Assembly: GCF_000429545.1 (NCBI RefSeq)
Contig: NZ_AUCB01000011.1
Location: forward strand, 62,001-126,000
DNA: 64,000 nucleotides
Origin: Arenibacter certesii DSM 19833
Lineage (GTDB): Bacteria > Bacteroidota > Bacteroidia > Flavobacteriales > Flavobacteriaceae
Direction: 5' to 3'
The notes below the pieces were generated by a model. The model saw only the letters and a program-made list of their open reading frames with translations. It did not search any database and had not been told where the DNA came from. The position numbers were made by a program, and so were the translations under genes. Position 1 is the first letter of the stretch; every line of letters begins with the position of its first letter. Below are positions 9,900-19,062 of the stretch, in pieces.

Positions 9900-10320
9900 A
9901 GATAGCGTTTTATATAAAAATGATAGTGTTATATGATTATGTAGCGTTCAATACAAGATATTGATAAGTTATCTTCGCTTAATTGACAAGGAATTTTGTT
10001 GTATATTGTTAATCAAGGTGTTAGACATGATTTTTGCGGATTTATGATAATATTCCTAAACTCTTTTTCTAAAAAAGATGAATATAAAATATTTTCTTCT
10101 CAAAGCTGCAATAATTTGTAGTAAGAGAATATACAGTTTCTAAAAATTTTATGTAAAAATTGAGGTTGTATTGCTATTAAATAGTGAGAAATATAGTGTA
10201 ATTAATAAATAAAATGATTTAAGTGAGGATATTCTTTAGTGGTAAAAGGGTTTAAATTTTATTAAATGTGTATTTTTACTAAATAGTTCCCCACTCATTA
10301 CTCATTACTAAAATTCAACA
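9900..10320. other. Divergent intergenic region, GH65 gene / receiver gene
   Basis: 421 bases, strongly AT-rich, between divergently transcribed genes, so it must hold promoters for both. I could not find an exact TAnnTTTG on either strand; TATTTTTA at 10270-10277 is one base off and faces the receiver gene. A short tandem repeat of ACTCATT occurs at 10292-10305. No coding sequence seen. Confidence 0.4.
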
Positions 10321-10734
10321 ATGATTCCACTGGTGTACATTATTGATGACGATTTGGTTTCCCAATTCGCAACCCAATACAGGTTGAAACAGGCCATTGG
10401 TGAATGTTCCTTAGTTAGCTTTGATAGCGCCAAGGAAGGGCTAAAAGGATTTATTGACCAATTAACAGATGGTAAAAAGCTCCCAGATATTTTATTTTTA
10501 GATCTCGAAATGCCCAATATGGATGGATGGGAGTTTCTTAAGGAATTTAGGAATATACATAACAATAATATTCCCACTGAAATTTATGTGTTATCCGCAT
10601 TCGCCAATGCAGAAGATCGTAAGAAGGTGAAAAACCATCCTATGGTGAAAGGCTATTTTAATAAGCCACTAACGCTAGTGGATGCGAAGAAGATTGTAAT
10701 AAATAAACAGAAAGTAAAACTTTCGTCTGACTAA
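10321..10734 (+). CDS. Single-domain response regulator (receiver only)
   Basis: A 137-residue CheY-like receiver with no output domain. The acidic pocket is the DDD at residues 9-11, the phosphorylation site is the Asp in ILFLDLEMPNMDGWEFL, the switch Ser is in YVLSAF, and the conserved Lys is in YFNKPL. Flavobacteria have many such short regulators that receive phosphate from hybrid or orphan kinases. No kinase gene is next to it, so its partner is unknown; the multi-PAS kinase near 31-34 kb has its own receiver. It converges on the acyl-CoA dehydrogenase gene and ends before a shared hairpin terminator. Confidence 0.88.
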   Translation: MIPLVYIIDDDLVSQFATQYRLKQAIGECSLVSFDSAKEGLKGFIDQLTDGKKLPDILFLDLEMPNMDGWEFLKEFRNIHNNNIPTEIYVLSAFANAEDRKKVKNHPMVKGYFNKPLTLVDAKKIVINKQKVKLSSD

Positions 10735-10819
10735 CTTCCAGTTATATTACGAATTGGATGATTACGTTCATTTTTGATTTAAACCTATATGGCATTTAAA
10801 TTAAAGTTGGTCTTCGTAA

Positions 10820-10872
10820 AAAAATAACACCTCTATTCCTTAAAACTTCAGGAATGAAGGTGTCATTTTTTA
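10820..10872. terminator. Bidirectional hairpin terminator
   Basis: Arms at 10827-10840 and 10850-10863 pair over 12 of 14 positions around a 9-base loop. An A-run lies on the left and a T-run (10866-10871) on the right, so it can end transcription from both the receiver gene (+) and the acyl-CoA dehydrogenase gene (-). Confidence 0.8.
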
Positions 10873-10914
10873 TTCAGGTAATGCTAGGGTTAAAAATAAA
10901 AATAGTCCCTAGAT

Positions 10915-12405
10915 CTATACAAAATCGTACCAATGACTGTTGTGGTGGTAATCTGCTATCTGTACAACTGTGTTATTGTTATTAAACGAATTTAATAAAG
11001 AGGAGACCTCACCTTGTACAACTTCAACACAGTTAGCGACCAAGTCTTTTCTGAACCCCTTTTCTTCCATTTCCAACACAAAATTCAAAGAAATAATTCT
11101 AGAGAACATTTTTCCCAAATCAACTAGCTTTCTTTGCTTCAACCCTTGGGTAATGGTAAAATCCATATCATTTTTAAAATAGGGATGCGATCTTTCCGTT
11201 AGGTTAAATTCTTTTAAAAAGGCATAGACGTTATAATCGTTTTTGCGCTTCATTTGTTTAACAATAATTTCAGCAATCTGTGTATAAAGCATTTCATTAG
11301 AACCTTCAAATATTTGAAAAGCCCTACTATCCATAATTCCTCTGCCTGCAACATTTTCCATTTTAAAGCCTGTTGATCCGTATAATTGCGTTGCAGTTTG
11401 TGCTGCTTCTTGCATAAGATCTGTTATATAGGCCTTCATAGAGTTCGCTTCTACACCTGCATCTGCAAGGTCGTTATCTATACCGCTGTTTGTGCTACTT
11501 CTAAAACACATCGCCGAAGCTATAGTAAAAGCAGATTGGATTTTTGAAATTTGGTATTGTACCATATCAAGTTCAATTAACTTGCTATTACCAACCACTC
11601 TTTCCTCGCAATGTCTTAAACATTCGTCTAGCATTCTTTTGATAAAACCAAGTGCCATTCCTGGAAACTGCATCCTACTTCTGTGGAGTATATCTAGCAT
11701 CATTTTAACTCCAGATGATGCCGGCTCTAGTTTAAACTGGGAAGGAACGGTAATGTCTACCTTGTTCTTTCCATAGGGGATCATATATAACCCTAGGTTA
11801 TTATAATATTCTTCCACTACGATCTGCTGATTAGGTTGGGTAACATCACAGATGAAAAAATCAATATCCCTATTCAGGTTTCCCTTAGCATTTTTTTCAC
11901 GGGAGGCGATAATCCAATAATCGGCCATTCCTGTTAAACCTTGCCAGTGTTTTGTTCCTTTAACCGTATAGCTATCTCCTATTTTTTCATTATAGGTTTC
12001 CATACCCAAAGCATTACTTCCATAATCGGGTTCGGTAATCATAAGACCACCCATATTACGCTTTTTTAAAAACCGATTGAAGATGTCGGCCTTTACGCTC
12101 TCATTAGCGTATTTGGCTACTGGCTCTAAGAAAAGTGCTATGTTTATTCCGAAAGTTAGGGATAGGGAAAGAGACTCGTATGAAGCCGCCGATAGAATGC
12201 CTAAACACTCCTTAACCTTTAATCCACGACCTCCAAATTTTTCTGGAATCGCCACGGATAAAGGAGCTTTCTCCATAATTTCCCGCAATGCTACTGGCGG
12301 AATACCTCGTTCTTTACTGAATTGATCAATGTTATATCTTTCATGAAAGACACTTTTTAAAACATTTTCAAACTCTTTAATATACTCGGTGAAATTTTTG
12401 TGCAT
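10915..12405 (-). CDS. Acyl-CoA dehydrogenase family protein
   Basis: A 496-residue flavoenzyme of the acyl-CoA dehydrogenase family, which oxidises an acyl-CoA at the alpha-beta bond and passes electrons to ETF. The N-terminal helical domain is followed by the flavin and substrate segment MITEPDYGSNALGMET (about 122-137) and by SYTVKGTKHWQG. The C-terminal helical domain contains QLYGSTGF and the likely catalytic base Glu367 in FEGSNEM. About 110 residues follow the usual end of the core, longer than simple short- or medium-chain enzymes. No beta-oxidation genes are adjacent, so chain-length preference is not inferable. Confidence 0.85.
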   Translation of the reverse strand: MHKNFTEYIKEFENVLKSVFHERYNIDQFSKERGIPPVALREIMEKAPLSVAIPEKFGGRGLKVKECLGILSAASYESLSLSLTFGINIALFLEPVAKYANESVKADIFNRFLKKRNMGGLMITEPDYGSNALGMETYNEKIGDSYTVKGTKHWQGLTGMADYWIIASREKNAKGNLNRDIDFFICDVTQPNQQIVVEEYYNNLGLYMIPYGKNKVDITVPSQFKLEPASSGVKMMLDILHRSRMQFPGMALGFIKRMLDECLRHCEERVVGNSKLIELDMVQYQISKIQSAFTIASAMCFRSSTNSGIDNDLADAGVEANSMKAYITDLMQEAAQTATQLYGSTGFKMENVAGRGIMDSRAFQIFEGSNEMLYTQIAEIIVKQMKRKNDYNVYAFLKEFNLTERSHPYFKNDMDFTITQGLKQRKLVDLGKMFSRIISLNFVLEMEEKGFRKDLVANCVEVVQGEVSSLLNSFNNNNTVVQIADYHHNSHWYDFV

Positions 12406-13716
12406 ACTATAATTAAATAAATTATTAACGTTTCAGATTTATCACTTCAATACATTATTAAATCAAACCGATCCTAAAGATATTCTAGCAACTTTGTGGC
12501 CCGATATAAATATACTTCCTTAGCGAAATTCGTTAGTCCATAAGCTGTTCAAAACAAACTTTATGCTATCCTTTAAATAACAATAAATTACCTAACCACC
12601 TAATTTTGTGGTAGTTGTATCTGATATGTAAATTCAGACTCATTAGATGTGGCCAATTTAACAAATAGTTTGTTTAATAAGCAAAACTAGCTTATCCAAA
12701 TTACTTCAAAACTGATATTTATCAGTTTTAATAACCTAGAAATCATACTTGTGACCAGTTGAAATATGCAGTTGTTTTTCTTTTGTTTTAGAATTGGAAA
12801 TCGACACAAGACATAATTCCGAAAATGACATATTTATAGTGTTCCTTTTATTGGATGTCCAGGGAGCGTGGGATTAAATTTAAAGGAATAAGCCGTAAGG
12901 TGGCCCTTTAAAATTCATAAGGTGCATATTTTAATAAGTCGGTCTAAATATGCTACCCTTCCAAGCCATATTACTAATTGCTAGCTAGATAAGTAGTTAA
13001 ATTGAGGTGCGATAAATTCTAGTGCATAAATTAGAAATACAACCAATCAATATTTTGTTAAAATTTATGTTATAAAATTGCCAAATTTGCTTTATTTTAT
13101 ACTATTGTTTAAAGATAAGGTATTAGCTTTGCCTTGATTGCTGGTTAAGCAGATTTAAATGTATCAATTTTCATTTATCCTTCAAAAAAAATAAATTTGA
13201 TAATTCTGCTATATTAGATGCACTCAAGGTTTAGCGAAATAAAAAATTGCTCGGTATATTAGTTCGGGTTATTTAAAATAGGAAAGTAACCATTTCTTGC
13301 TATTGCGATTATGCGGTAGTAGTTGAGTGCGAAATATTCCTTGCTAAAATGTAAAATATACAATAATTTTATAAAGAAGGATTTCTTAGGAAGTACTTAG
13401 CTAAACAGGTCAAATTTGTTTTAAATTCCGCATCCTTTTTGGCATAAATGGAATAAAAAACAAGTGTAACTTAAGGGGAATGGCTAAATACGAGTTACAG
13501 GTATTTTTCGTATTAAAGAGCACTATCTAGAGGTTGTCCCATTATAATAGGATTTGAGAATATTCTAGTGGTGCTATTGATAAATTGAGTTTAGTTTGGA
13601 GTTCAGGATTGATATTCTACAACATGATAATTATGCTATAATTATGCTGATTATTTTATCAACACTTTTTTTTAGTGTATTAATACAAATGACACCCATA
13701 AATAAATAATAATGAT
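12406..13716. other. Long non-coding stretch upstream of urease
   Basis: 1,311 bases in which I find no open frame of useful length, no RNA gene and no recognisable riboswitch. It is very AT-rich with stop codons in all frames. Only its last 100 bases show structure: two adjacent palindromic 11-mers (listed separately) and a short 5-bp hairpin with an all-T loop at about 13673-13690. It could be the scar of lost genes, a long leader for the urease operon, or contain a regulatory RNA that I cannot recognise. Confidence 0.5.
13627..13648. promoter_or_regulatory. Tandem palindromic 11-mers upstream of ureA
   Basis: The 11-mer ATAATTATGCT occurs twice back to back (13627-13637 and 13638-13648). 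Each copy contains the perfect palindrome ATAATTAT, so two identical dyads sit one helical turn apart, about 70-90 bases before the ureA start. This arrangement suits cooperative binding of a dimeric regulator. No known NikR-type GTATGA dyad is present. Function is inferred. Confidence 0.35.
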
Positions 13717-14019
13717 ATGAGATTAACAGAAAGAGAAAAAGACAAGTTACTTATTGTCGTTGTGGCCGATTTAGCTCGCCGTAGAAAAGAGAGGGGTCTA
13801 AAATTAAACTATCCCGAAGCAGTTGCGATGATTACCTATGAAATAATGGAAGGGGCTCGGGATGGAAAAACAGTTGCAGAACTTATGCATTATGGTACTC
13901 AGATCTTAACCCGTGACGATGTTATGGACGGGATACCGGAATTATTAGATGTTATACAACTAGAACCTACTTTCCCCGATGGCTCAAAATTGGTAACTGT
14001 ACATCATCCGATTAGTTAA
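13717..14019 (+). CDS. ureA: Urease subunit gamma
   Basis: A 100-residue urease gamma subunit of standard bacterial length. It begins [20 protein letters not shown] and contains the family block [20 protein letters not shown] and the C-terminal [17 protein letters not shown]. With UreB and UreC it forms the (alpha-beta-gamma)3 nickel enzyme in the cytoplasm that hydrolyses urea to ammonia and carbamate. It is the first gene of a seven-gene same-strand urease run, followed after 24 bases by ureB. The start ATG has little Shine-Dalgarno sequence, normal for this phylum. Confidence 0.97.
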   Translation: MRLTEREKDKLLIVVVADLARRRKERGLKLNYPEAVAMITYEIMEGARDGKTVAELMHYGTQILTRDDVMDGIPELLDVIQLEPTFPDGSKLVTVHHPIS

Positions 14020-14043
14020 ATTCATTAATAAAAATATACGATT

Positions 14044-14358
14044 ATGAAACCAGGTGAATATATTTTAAAAGACGAAGACATTATATGTAATGCAGATTCA
14101 GAAGCTATTAGCTTAATGGTGACCAATAGTGGTGATCGTCCGGTTCAAGTGGGTTCTCATTATCATTTTTATGAAGTTAACAATGCGCTTAAGTTCGATC
14201 GTGAACAAGCATATGGGAAGCGCTTAGATCTACCCGCAGGTTCGTCTGTACGCTTTGAGCCTGGTGATAAAAAAGAAATAAACTTGATCGATTATAAAGG
14301 AAAAAGAGAAGTTTACGGCTTTCAAAATAAGGTAGATGGACCATTAACTAAAAAATAA
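14044..14358 (+). CDS. ureB: Urease subunit beta
   Basis: A 104-residue beta subunit. Diagnostic segments are [13 protein letters not shown] at the start, [20 protein letters not shown] in the middle and [19 protein letters not shown] near the end. It packs on the alpha subunit at the trimer surface and has no catalytic residue. Unlike the Helicobacter arrangement, gamma and beta are separate genes. ureC begins only 6 bases after its stop. Confidence 0.97.
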   Translation: MKPGEYILKDEDIICNADSEAISLMVTNSGDRPVQVGSHYHFYEVNNALKFDREQAYGKRLDLPAGSSVRFEPGDKKEINLIDYKGKREVYGFQNKVDGPLTKK

Positions 14359-14364
14359 AAGATT

Positions 14365-16083
14365 ATGAGTTTTAAAATGTCAAGGGAGCAATACTCCCAA
14401 ATGTTCGGTCCAACTACAGGGGATTCAGTACGGTTGGCCGATACGGATATATATATACGAGTAGAAAAAGATTATACTATTTACGGCGAAGAGGTTGTTT
14501 TTGGTGGAGGAAAAGTAATTCGCGATGGAATGGGGCAAAATTCCCAAATAACCCGTGAAGACAATCCGGATGTACCAGATACAGTAATTACCAATGCCTT
14601 GATTCTTGATTATACCGGTATCTATAAAGCTGATATTGCAATTCGTGATGGTAGAATTTCCGGAATCGGAAAGGCTGGGAATTCCAACATTCAAGATAAG
14701 GTAACCATTCATATTGGCGCAGCTACCGATGTTATTTCTGGTGAAGGTAAAATTATCACCGCAGGTGCTATTGATACGCACGTCCATTTCATTAACCCAG
14801 AACAAATTGTTGTTGCGTTAAATAATGGAACCACCACATTAATTGGAGGGGGAGCCGGACCAACCGATGGATCTAGGGCTACCACTGCCACACCTGGTAA
14901 ATGGCATATTCAAACCATTTTAAAGGCCGTTGAAGAACTTCCTATCAATATTGGTCTAACCGGTAAAGGGCATGCATCCACAATGGGTCCATTAGAAGAA
15001 CAAATTCGTGCTGGCGCCATCGGATTAAAAGTTCACGAAGATTGGGGAGCAACACCATCTGTAATTGATCAAGCTTTGAAGTGTGCTGATAAATTTGATG
15101 TGCAAGTTACATTGCATGCAGATACCTTGAACGAGAGTGGATTTTTTGAAGATACTATGAAGGCCGTTGATGGCCGACTATTGCATATGTACCATACCGA
15201 GGGAGCAGGTGGTGGCCATGCCCCAGATCTTATTAGAGCGGCTGGTTACAATAATATTATACCAGCTTCTACCAATCCAACCTTGCCTTTTTCAATAAAT
15301 ACGGTTGAAGAGCACTTAGATATGGTGATGGTAGCTCACAACCTAAACCCTGCTATTCCTGAGGATTTAGCTTTTGCAGATTCCAGGATTAGGGCAGAAA
15401 CTATTGCCGCAGAAGATGTGCTACATGATATGGGAGTGTTTAGCATTGTTAGTTCCGATTCCCAAGCCATGGGCCGTGTTGGAGAAGTAACACTGAGAAC
15501 ATGGCAAGTTGCCCATCATATGAAGAAACAACGCGGTACCTTAAAAGGTGATAGTAAATACAATGATAATAACCGTGCAAAACGATATGTTGCCAAATAC
15601 ACCATCAATCCCGCAATTGCACATGGAATAGGAGATCATGTTGGTTCCGTGGAAGTAGGGAAATTAGCCGACCTTGTTATCTGGGACCCCAGATTCTTTG
15701 CTGCTAAACCGGAAATTATCTTGAAAAATGGGGAAATAGTGAGGGCCCAAATGGGAGATGCAAATGCGGCCATACCAACTCCACAACCTGTTATGCTACG
15801 TCCTATGTTTGGAAGTTTAGGCAAGGCTCGCTATCAAAGCTGTACCACCTTTGTTTCCCAGATAGCATATGATAATGATATAAAAGGTGAACTTGGTCTA
15901 GAAAAACTAATATTACCGGTTAATGGAATTAGAAAACTGACTAAGCAAGATCTAAAGCTTAATTGTGAGACACCTAATATAGAAGTAGATCCGCAGACCT
16001 ATCAAGTAAGGGTCGATGGTGAAATAGTGACTTGCGATCCGGCCAGAGATTTACCCTTGACGCAACGCTATTTCTTGTTTTAA
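14365..16083 (+). CDS. ureC: Urease subunit alpha (catalytic); flap Cys replaced by Ala
   Basis: A 572-residue catalytic subunit. Aligning by motifs to Klebsiella urease gives a constant offset of +5: nickel ligands His139 and His141 (HVHF), carbamylated Lys222 (GLKVHEDWG), His251 (LHADTL), His277 (YHTEG) and Asp365 (SSDSQAMGR), with substrate-orienting His224 and proton donor His325. All metal ligands are intact, so the enzyme should bind two nickel ions. The mobile-flap cysteine (Klebsiella Cys319) is Ala324 here, in MVAHNL where most bacteria have MVCHHL. Activity is expected because mutants and natural variants at this site remain active, but sensitivity to thiol reagents should be lower. 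Embedded in the ureABCEFGD run. Confidence 0.98.
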   Translation: MSFKMSREQYSQMFGPTTGDSVRLADTDIYIRVEKDYTIYGEEVVFGGGKVIRDGMGQNSQITREDNPDVPDTVITNALILDYTGIYKADIAIRDGRISGIGKAGNSNIQDKVTIHIGAATDVISGEGKIITAGAIDTHVHFINPEQIVVALNNGTTTLIGGGAGPTDGSRATTATPGKWHIQTILKAVEELPINIGLTGKGHASTMGPLEEQIRAGAIGLKVHEDWGATPSVIDQALKCADKFDVQVTLHADTLNESGFFEDTMKAVDGRLLHMYHTEGAGGGHAPDLIRAAGYNNIIPASTNPTLPFSINTVEEHLDMVMVAHNLNPAIPEDLAFADSRIRAETIAAEDVLHDMGVFSIVSSDSQAMGRVGEVTLRTWQVAHHMKKQRGTLKGDSKYNDNNRAKRYVAKYTINPAIAHGIGDHVGSVEVGKLADLVIWDPRFFAAKPEIILKNGEIVRAQMGDANAAIPTPQPVMLRPMFGSLGKARYQSCTTFVSQIAYDNDIKGELGLEKLILPVNGIRKLTKQDLKLNCETPNIEVDPQTYQVRVDGEIVTCDPARDLPLTQRYFLF

Positions 16084-16105
16084 TAATGTCCAAAAAATAA
16101 ATATA

Positions 16106-16567
16106 ATGATTATAGAAGAAATTGTGGGCAATATTCATGATATGGATACCACTGAATTTAAGAACCATCATGTCGAAAAAGTCAGGATTGAAAGTGCTGA
16201 CCTAGTCAAAAGAATCCAAAGAGTTAAAACGGATCACGATAGGGATTTGGGTATTCGCTTAAAAATATCCCAAGATTTGAGAGATGGCGATATTCTTTTT
16301 ATGGATGATAAGAATATGATTATCATTGATGTGAAAACTGACGACATACTTGCTATACAACCCAAAAACATCAATGAAATGGGGATTATAGCACATGAAT
16401 TGGGAAATAGGCACATGCCAGCAAAATTTGAGGGCAATGAGATGCTCGTTCAGTACGACTATTTAGTAGAAGATTTATTGAAGCAAAAGGGCATTCCTTT
16501 TAAAAGAGAAGATAGAAAACTTAAAGAGGCTTTTAGGCATACGACAGGAGGACATAGTCATGGATAG
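16106..16567 (+). CDS. ureE: Urease accessory nickel chaperone UreE
   Basis: A 153-residue nickel-binding chaperone that passes nickel to the UreG-containing activation complex. The N-terminal peptide-binding domain is followed by the metal-binding domain with [10 protein letters not shown]; His97 and His103 there correspond to the conserved dimer-interface nickel site. The C-terminal tail HTTGGHSHG is histidine-rich but short (three His at the very end) compared with the long His tail of Klebsiella UreE, so storage capacity is probably low. Its end overlaps ureF by 8 bases, suggesting translational coupling. Confidence 0.93.
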   Translation: MIIEEIVGNIHDMDTTEFKNHHVEKVRIESADLVKRIQRVKTDHDRDLGIRLKISQDLRDGDILFMDDKNMIIIDVKTDDILAIQPKNINEMGIIAHELGNRHMPAKFEGNEMLVQYDYLVEDLLKQKGIPFKREDRKLKEAFRHTTGGHSHG

Positions 16568-17246
16568 TAGTTTATTGGCTCTATTTCAACTGTGTGATTC
16601 TAATTTTCCCAGTGGTGGTTTTAGTCACTCTTTTGGGTTGGAAACTTTTATACAGCGCAATAAAGTCCATAATCGGGATACATTTTCCCAATGGTTGTCG
16701 TTATTTTTAAAAGAGCAGATGGTCAGTGCTGATGGTCTTGCCATGAAGCTCGTCTTTAACGCTTTAGAGGAAGGTAATATAGAGGAAGTTTGGCGTCTGG
16801 ACCGTTTACTTACAATCCAAAACATGTCTCGTGAAACTCGCGAAGGAACTCGGTTTATGGGAAGATCACTTGTGAAAATTGCAGAGACCATTTATGACTC
16901 AGAAATGATTACTATGTATAGTAAGCGTATTTTGGAGAAAAAATCATTTGCGCATCCGGCTATTTTATTTGCTTTGGCCGGAAATCACTTGAAGATTTCA
17001 AGGGATACCACAATATTATACTATTTGTATTCTACAATTATTAATCTTGTTCAGAATGCTGTTCGCGCTATTCCTATTGGTCAAACTGACGGACAGCGTA
17101 TTATCTCCGATTTTCAGCCAAAACTTAAGGAAGCTGTAGAGGTCATAAAGCGGTTGGAAGAAAATGATTTTGGAACCATTGCGCCGGGTATAGAAATGGC
17201 ACAGATGCAGCATGAATATCTTAATGTTAGGATATTTATGTCCTGA
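16560..17246 (+). CDS. ureF: Urease accessory protein UreF
   Basis: A 228-residue all-helical urease assembly factor. Typical segments are [24 protein letters not shown] residues at the N terminus ([19 protein letters not shown]) and [12 protein letters not shown] near residue 165-180. UreF bridges UreD and UreG in the apo-urease activation complex and controls GTP hydrolysis by UreG. The start overlaps ureE by 8 bases, which supports this ATG. ureG follows after 41 bases. Confidence 0.93.
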   Translation: MDSSLLALFQLCDSNFPSGGFSHSFGLETFIQRNKVHNRDTFSQWLSLFLKEQMVSADGLAMKLVFNALEEGNIEEVWRLDRLLTIQNMSRETREGTRFMGRSLVKIAETIYDSEMITMYSKRILEKKSFAHPAILFALAGNHLKISRDTTILYYLYSTIINLVQNAVRAIPIGQTDGQRIISDFQPKLKEAVEVIKRLEENDFGTIAPGIEMAQMQHEYLNVRIFMS

Positions 17247-17287
17247 CTTTTGAAAATCTAATAAAACTAACAAAATACAATATTGAT

Positions 17288-17908
17288 ATGAAACCAATAA
17301 AAATAGGTATAGGTGGGCCAGTTGGAGCGGGAAAGACCCAACTTATCGAAAAAATAACCCGTGCATTAGACGGCAGGGTAGAGACTTGTGTAATTACCAA
17401 TGACATTTACACCAAAGAAGATGCTAAAATTCTTATTAGAACTGGGATTTTGCCAGCAGACCGTATTATTGGGGTGGAAACAGGAGGATGTCCCCATGCT
17501 GCAATCCGTGAAGATATCTCAATGAATGCCGAAACCGTCGATATTTTAATAGAAAGGCATCCTAACGTAGAGCTGATTTTTATAGAGAGCGGGGGAGATA
17601 ACCTTGCAGCAACATTTAGTCCGGAACTTGTAGATTTCTCTATTTATATCATAGATGTGGCTCAAGGGGAAAAAATACCACGTAAAGGTGGTCAAGGTAT
17701 GATAAAGGCCGACCTATTTATTATCAATAAAACAGATTTGGCGCCTTATGTAGACGCTAACCTAGATATTATGGCCTCAGATACTAAAGTATTCCGCGGG
17801 GATAAACCATTTTATTTTACTAATCTTAAAACAAATGATGGTCTGGAAGATGTTATTAACTGGATTGATCAACATGTGCTATTAACGGGATTGAATGAAC
17901 TTAAATAG
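17288..17908 (+). CDS. ureG: Urease accessory GTPase UreG
   Basis: A 206-residue SIMIBI-class GTPase that couples GTP hydrolysis to nickel insertion. The P-loop GGPVGAGKT lies at residues 9-17, the nickel-binding Cys-Pro-His at 68-70 ([11 protein letters not shown]), the switch region in [15 protein letters not shown], and the guanine-specificity motif NKTDLAPYV near 150. All functional motifs are intact and the length is normal. It overlaps ureD by 14 bases. Confidence 0.97.
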   Translation: MKPIKIGIGGPVGAGKTQLIEKITRALDGRVETCVITNDIYTKEDAKILIRTGILPADRIIGVETGGCPHAAIREDISMNAETVDILIERHPNVELIFIESGGDNLAATFSPELVDFSIYIIDVAQGEKIPRKGGQGMIKADLFIINKTDLAPYVDANLDIMASDTKVFRGDKPFYFTNLKTNDGLEDVINWIDQHVLLTGLNELK

Positions 17909-18731
17909 TGATAAATGGACTGGCTTTCTTAGAATTGACATTGAAAACCGAGCAGGAAAGTCAGTCCCTAAAAACATCTATTATTATAATGCTCTAAAGG
18001 TGCAACGCCCCATTTACCATGGAACTACAGGGATGCCGTGTTATTACATCCTTAATGTGGGAGGTGGTTATATGAATGGTGATACCTACCGCTTAGAAGT
18101 GCGGTTAAGGGAAAATGCTAAATTAACGCTAACCACCTTGGGAGCTACATTGATTTACAAAACGCTGGATAAACCGGCTTATCAAGAGTCAGAGATAGTT
18201 CTTGAAAAGGATAGTTATTTGGTGTACTTGCCCGATCCAATAATAGGGTATGAAAACGCTCAGTACAAACAGGTCGACACTATTTACATGGAGAAAGGTG
18301 CTACCTTGATCTATTCTGATATTTTAACGCCTGGTTGGTCTGCCAATGGTAATTCCTTTACCTATAACATGCTTCAACTCAAAACCAATATTTACATGGA
18401 AGATGAGTTGGTGGTTTATGACAACATAAAGCTAGCACCTGCCGTTCAGCAAATAGATGTGCTCGGGTTTATGGAGGATTTTACACATCTTGGAACGCTA
18501 ATCGTTATAGGTGAGAAAACAGATGATGATTTAGTAAAACGCCTGCACCAGGTTATTCATGAACAACCCGGAAAATTTGATGTTGGAATTTCTCGGCTTT
18601 CAGTTCCCGGTTTTACAATACGTATCATGGCGAATATGACCCAGGACGTTCAACGGATAATTTCGGTATGTCACAAATTAATCAGTGAAGAGTGGTTTGA
18701 TGAAACACCTATGTTTTTGAGAAAGTATTGA
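17895..18731 (+). CDS. ureD: Urease accessory protein UreD
   Basis: A 278-residue urease scaffold protein (called UreH in some species). The family core is visible in [20 protein letters not shown], then [11 protein letters not shown] and [10 protein letters not shown]. It binds apo-urease and recruits UreF-UreG. Here it is the last gene of the urease run rather than the first, as in Yersinia-type clusters, and is followed by a 331-base gap and then the nickel-type importer. The start overlaps the end of ureG. Confidence 0.92.
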   Translation: MNLNSDKWTGFLRIDIENRAGKSVPKNIYYYNALKVQRPIYHGTTGMPCYYILNVGGGYMNGDTYRLEVRLRENAKLTLTTLGATLIYKTLDKPAYQESEIVLEKDSYLVYLPDPIIGYENAQYKQVDTIYMEKGATLIYSDILTPGWSANGNSFTYNMLQLKTNIYMEDELVVYDNIKLAPAVQQIDVLGFMEDFTHLGTLIVIGEKTDDDLVKRLHQVIHEQPGKFDVGISRLSVPGFTIRIMANMTQDVQRIISVCHKLISEEWFDETPMFLRKY

Positions 18732-19062
18732 TATTTTGGTATAATTTCTCACCCACCAAGTTAAATTTATATGTCCGGACCCGTTCCTTTAAAGTGGGCA
18801 TCAGAATATCAAAACTCATTTTTGTCATATGCCTCATGTGCTTGCCCTGAGGTAATTGACTATAAATCCATTGTGCATTAAATAATTTCTTAGCATCATT
18901 CTACATTAATTTTTTTGAAATTTGTTTCAATGTTGATAGTAATTTAGCGAAGAGAGAGAGTAATGCGCAAGGAGTTTATTTTGTCCCCGATAGTAGTAAG
19001 ATTGAGTCAAATAATGTTACCTTTTCGTCCAATTTTTATTTATTGGATGCTTGTGAATTATA
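18732..19062. other. Intergenic region, ureD / importer
   Basis: 331 bases. Holds copy A of the dispersed repeat (18781-18875). No exact promoter consensus; a TTTG-rich stretch at 18911-18950 may serve the importer. No strong terminator is seen after ureD, so read-through from the urease genes is possible. Confidence 0.5.
18781..18875 (+). repeat. Dispersed intergenic repeat, copy A
   Basis: Shares with copy B (24201-24312) the block from ATRCCTCATG through CTTG to AGTAATTGACT (copy A 18829-18861), roughly 27 of 33 aligned positions, and weaker similarity upstream around GTTCC. Non-coding, between ureD and the importer genes. Confidence 0.5.
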
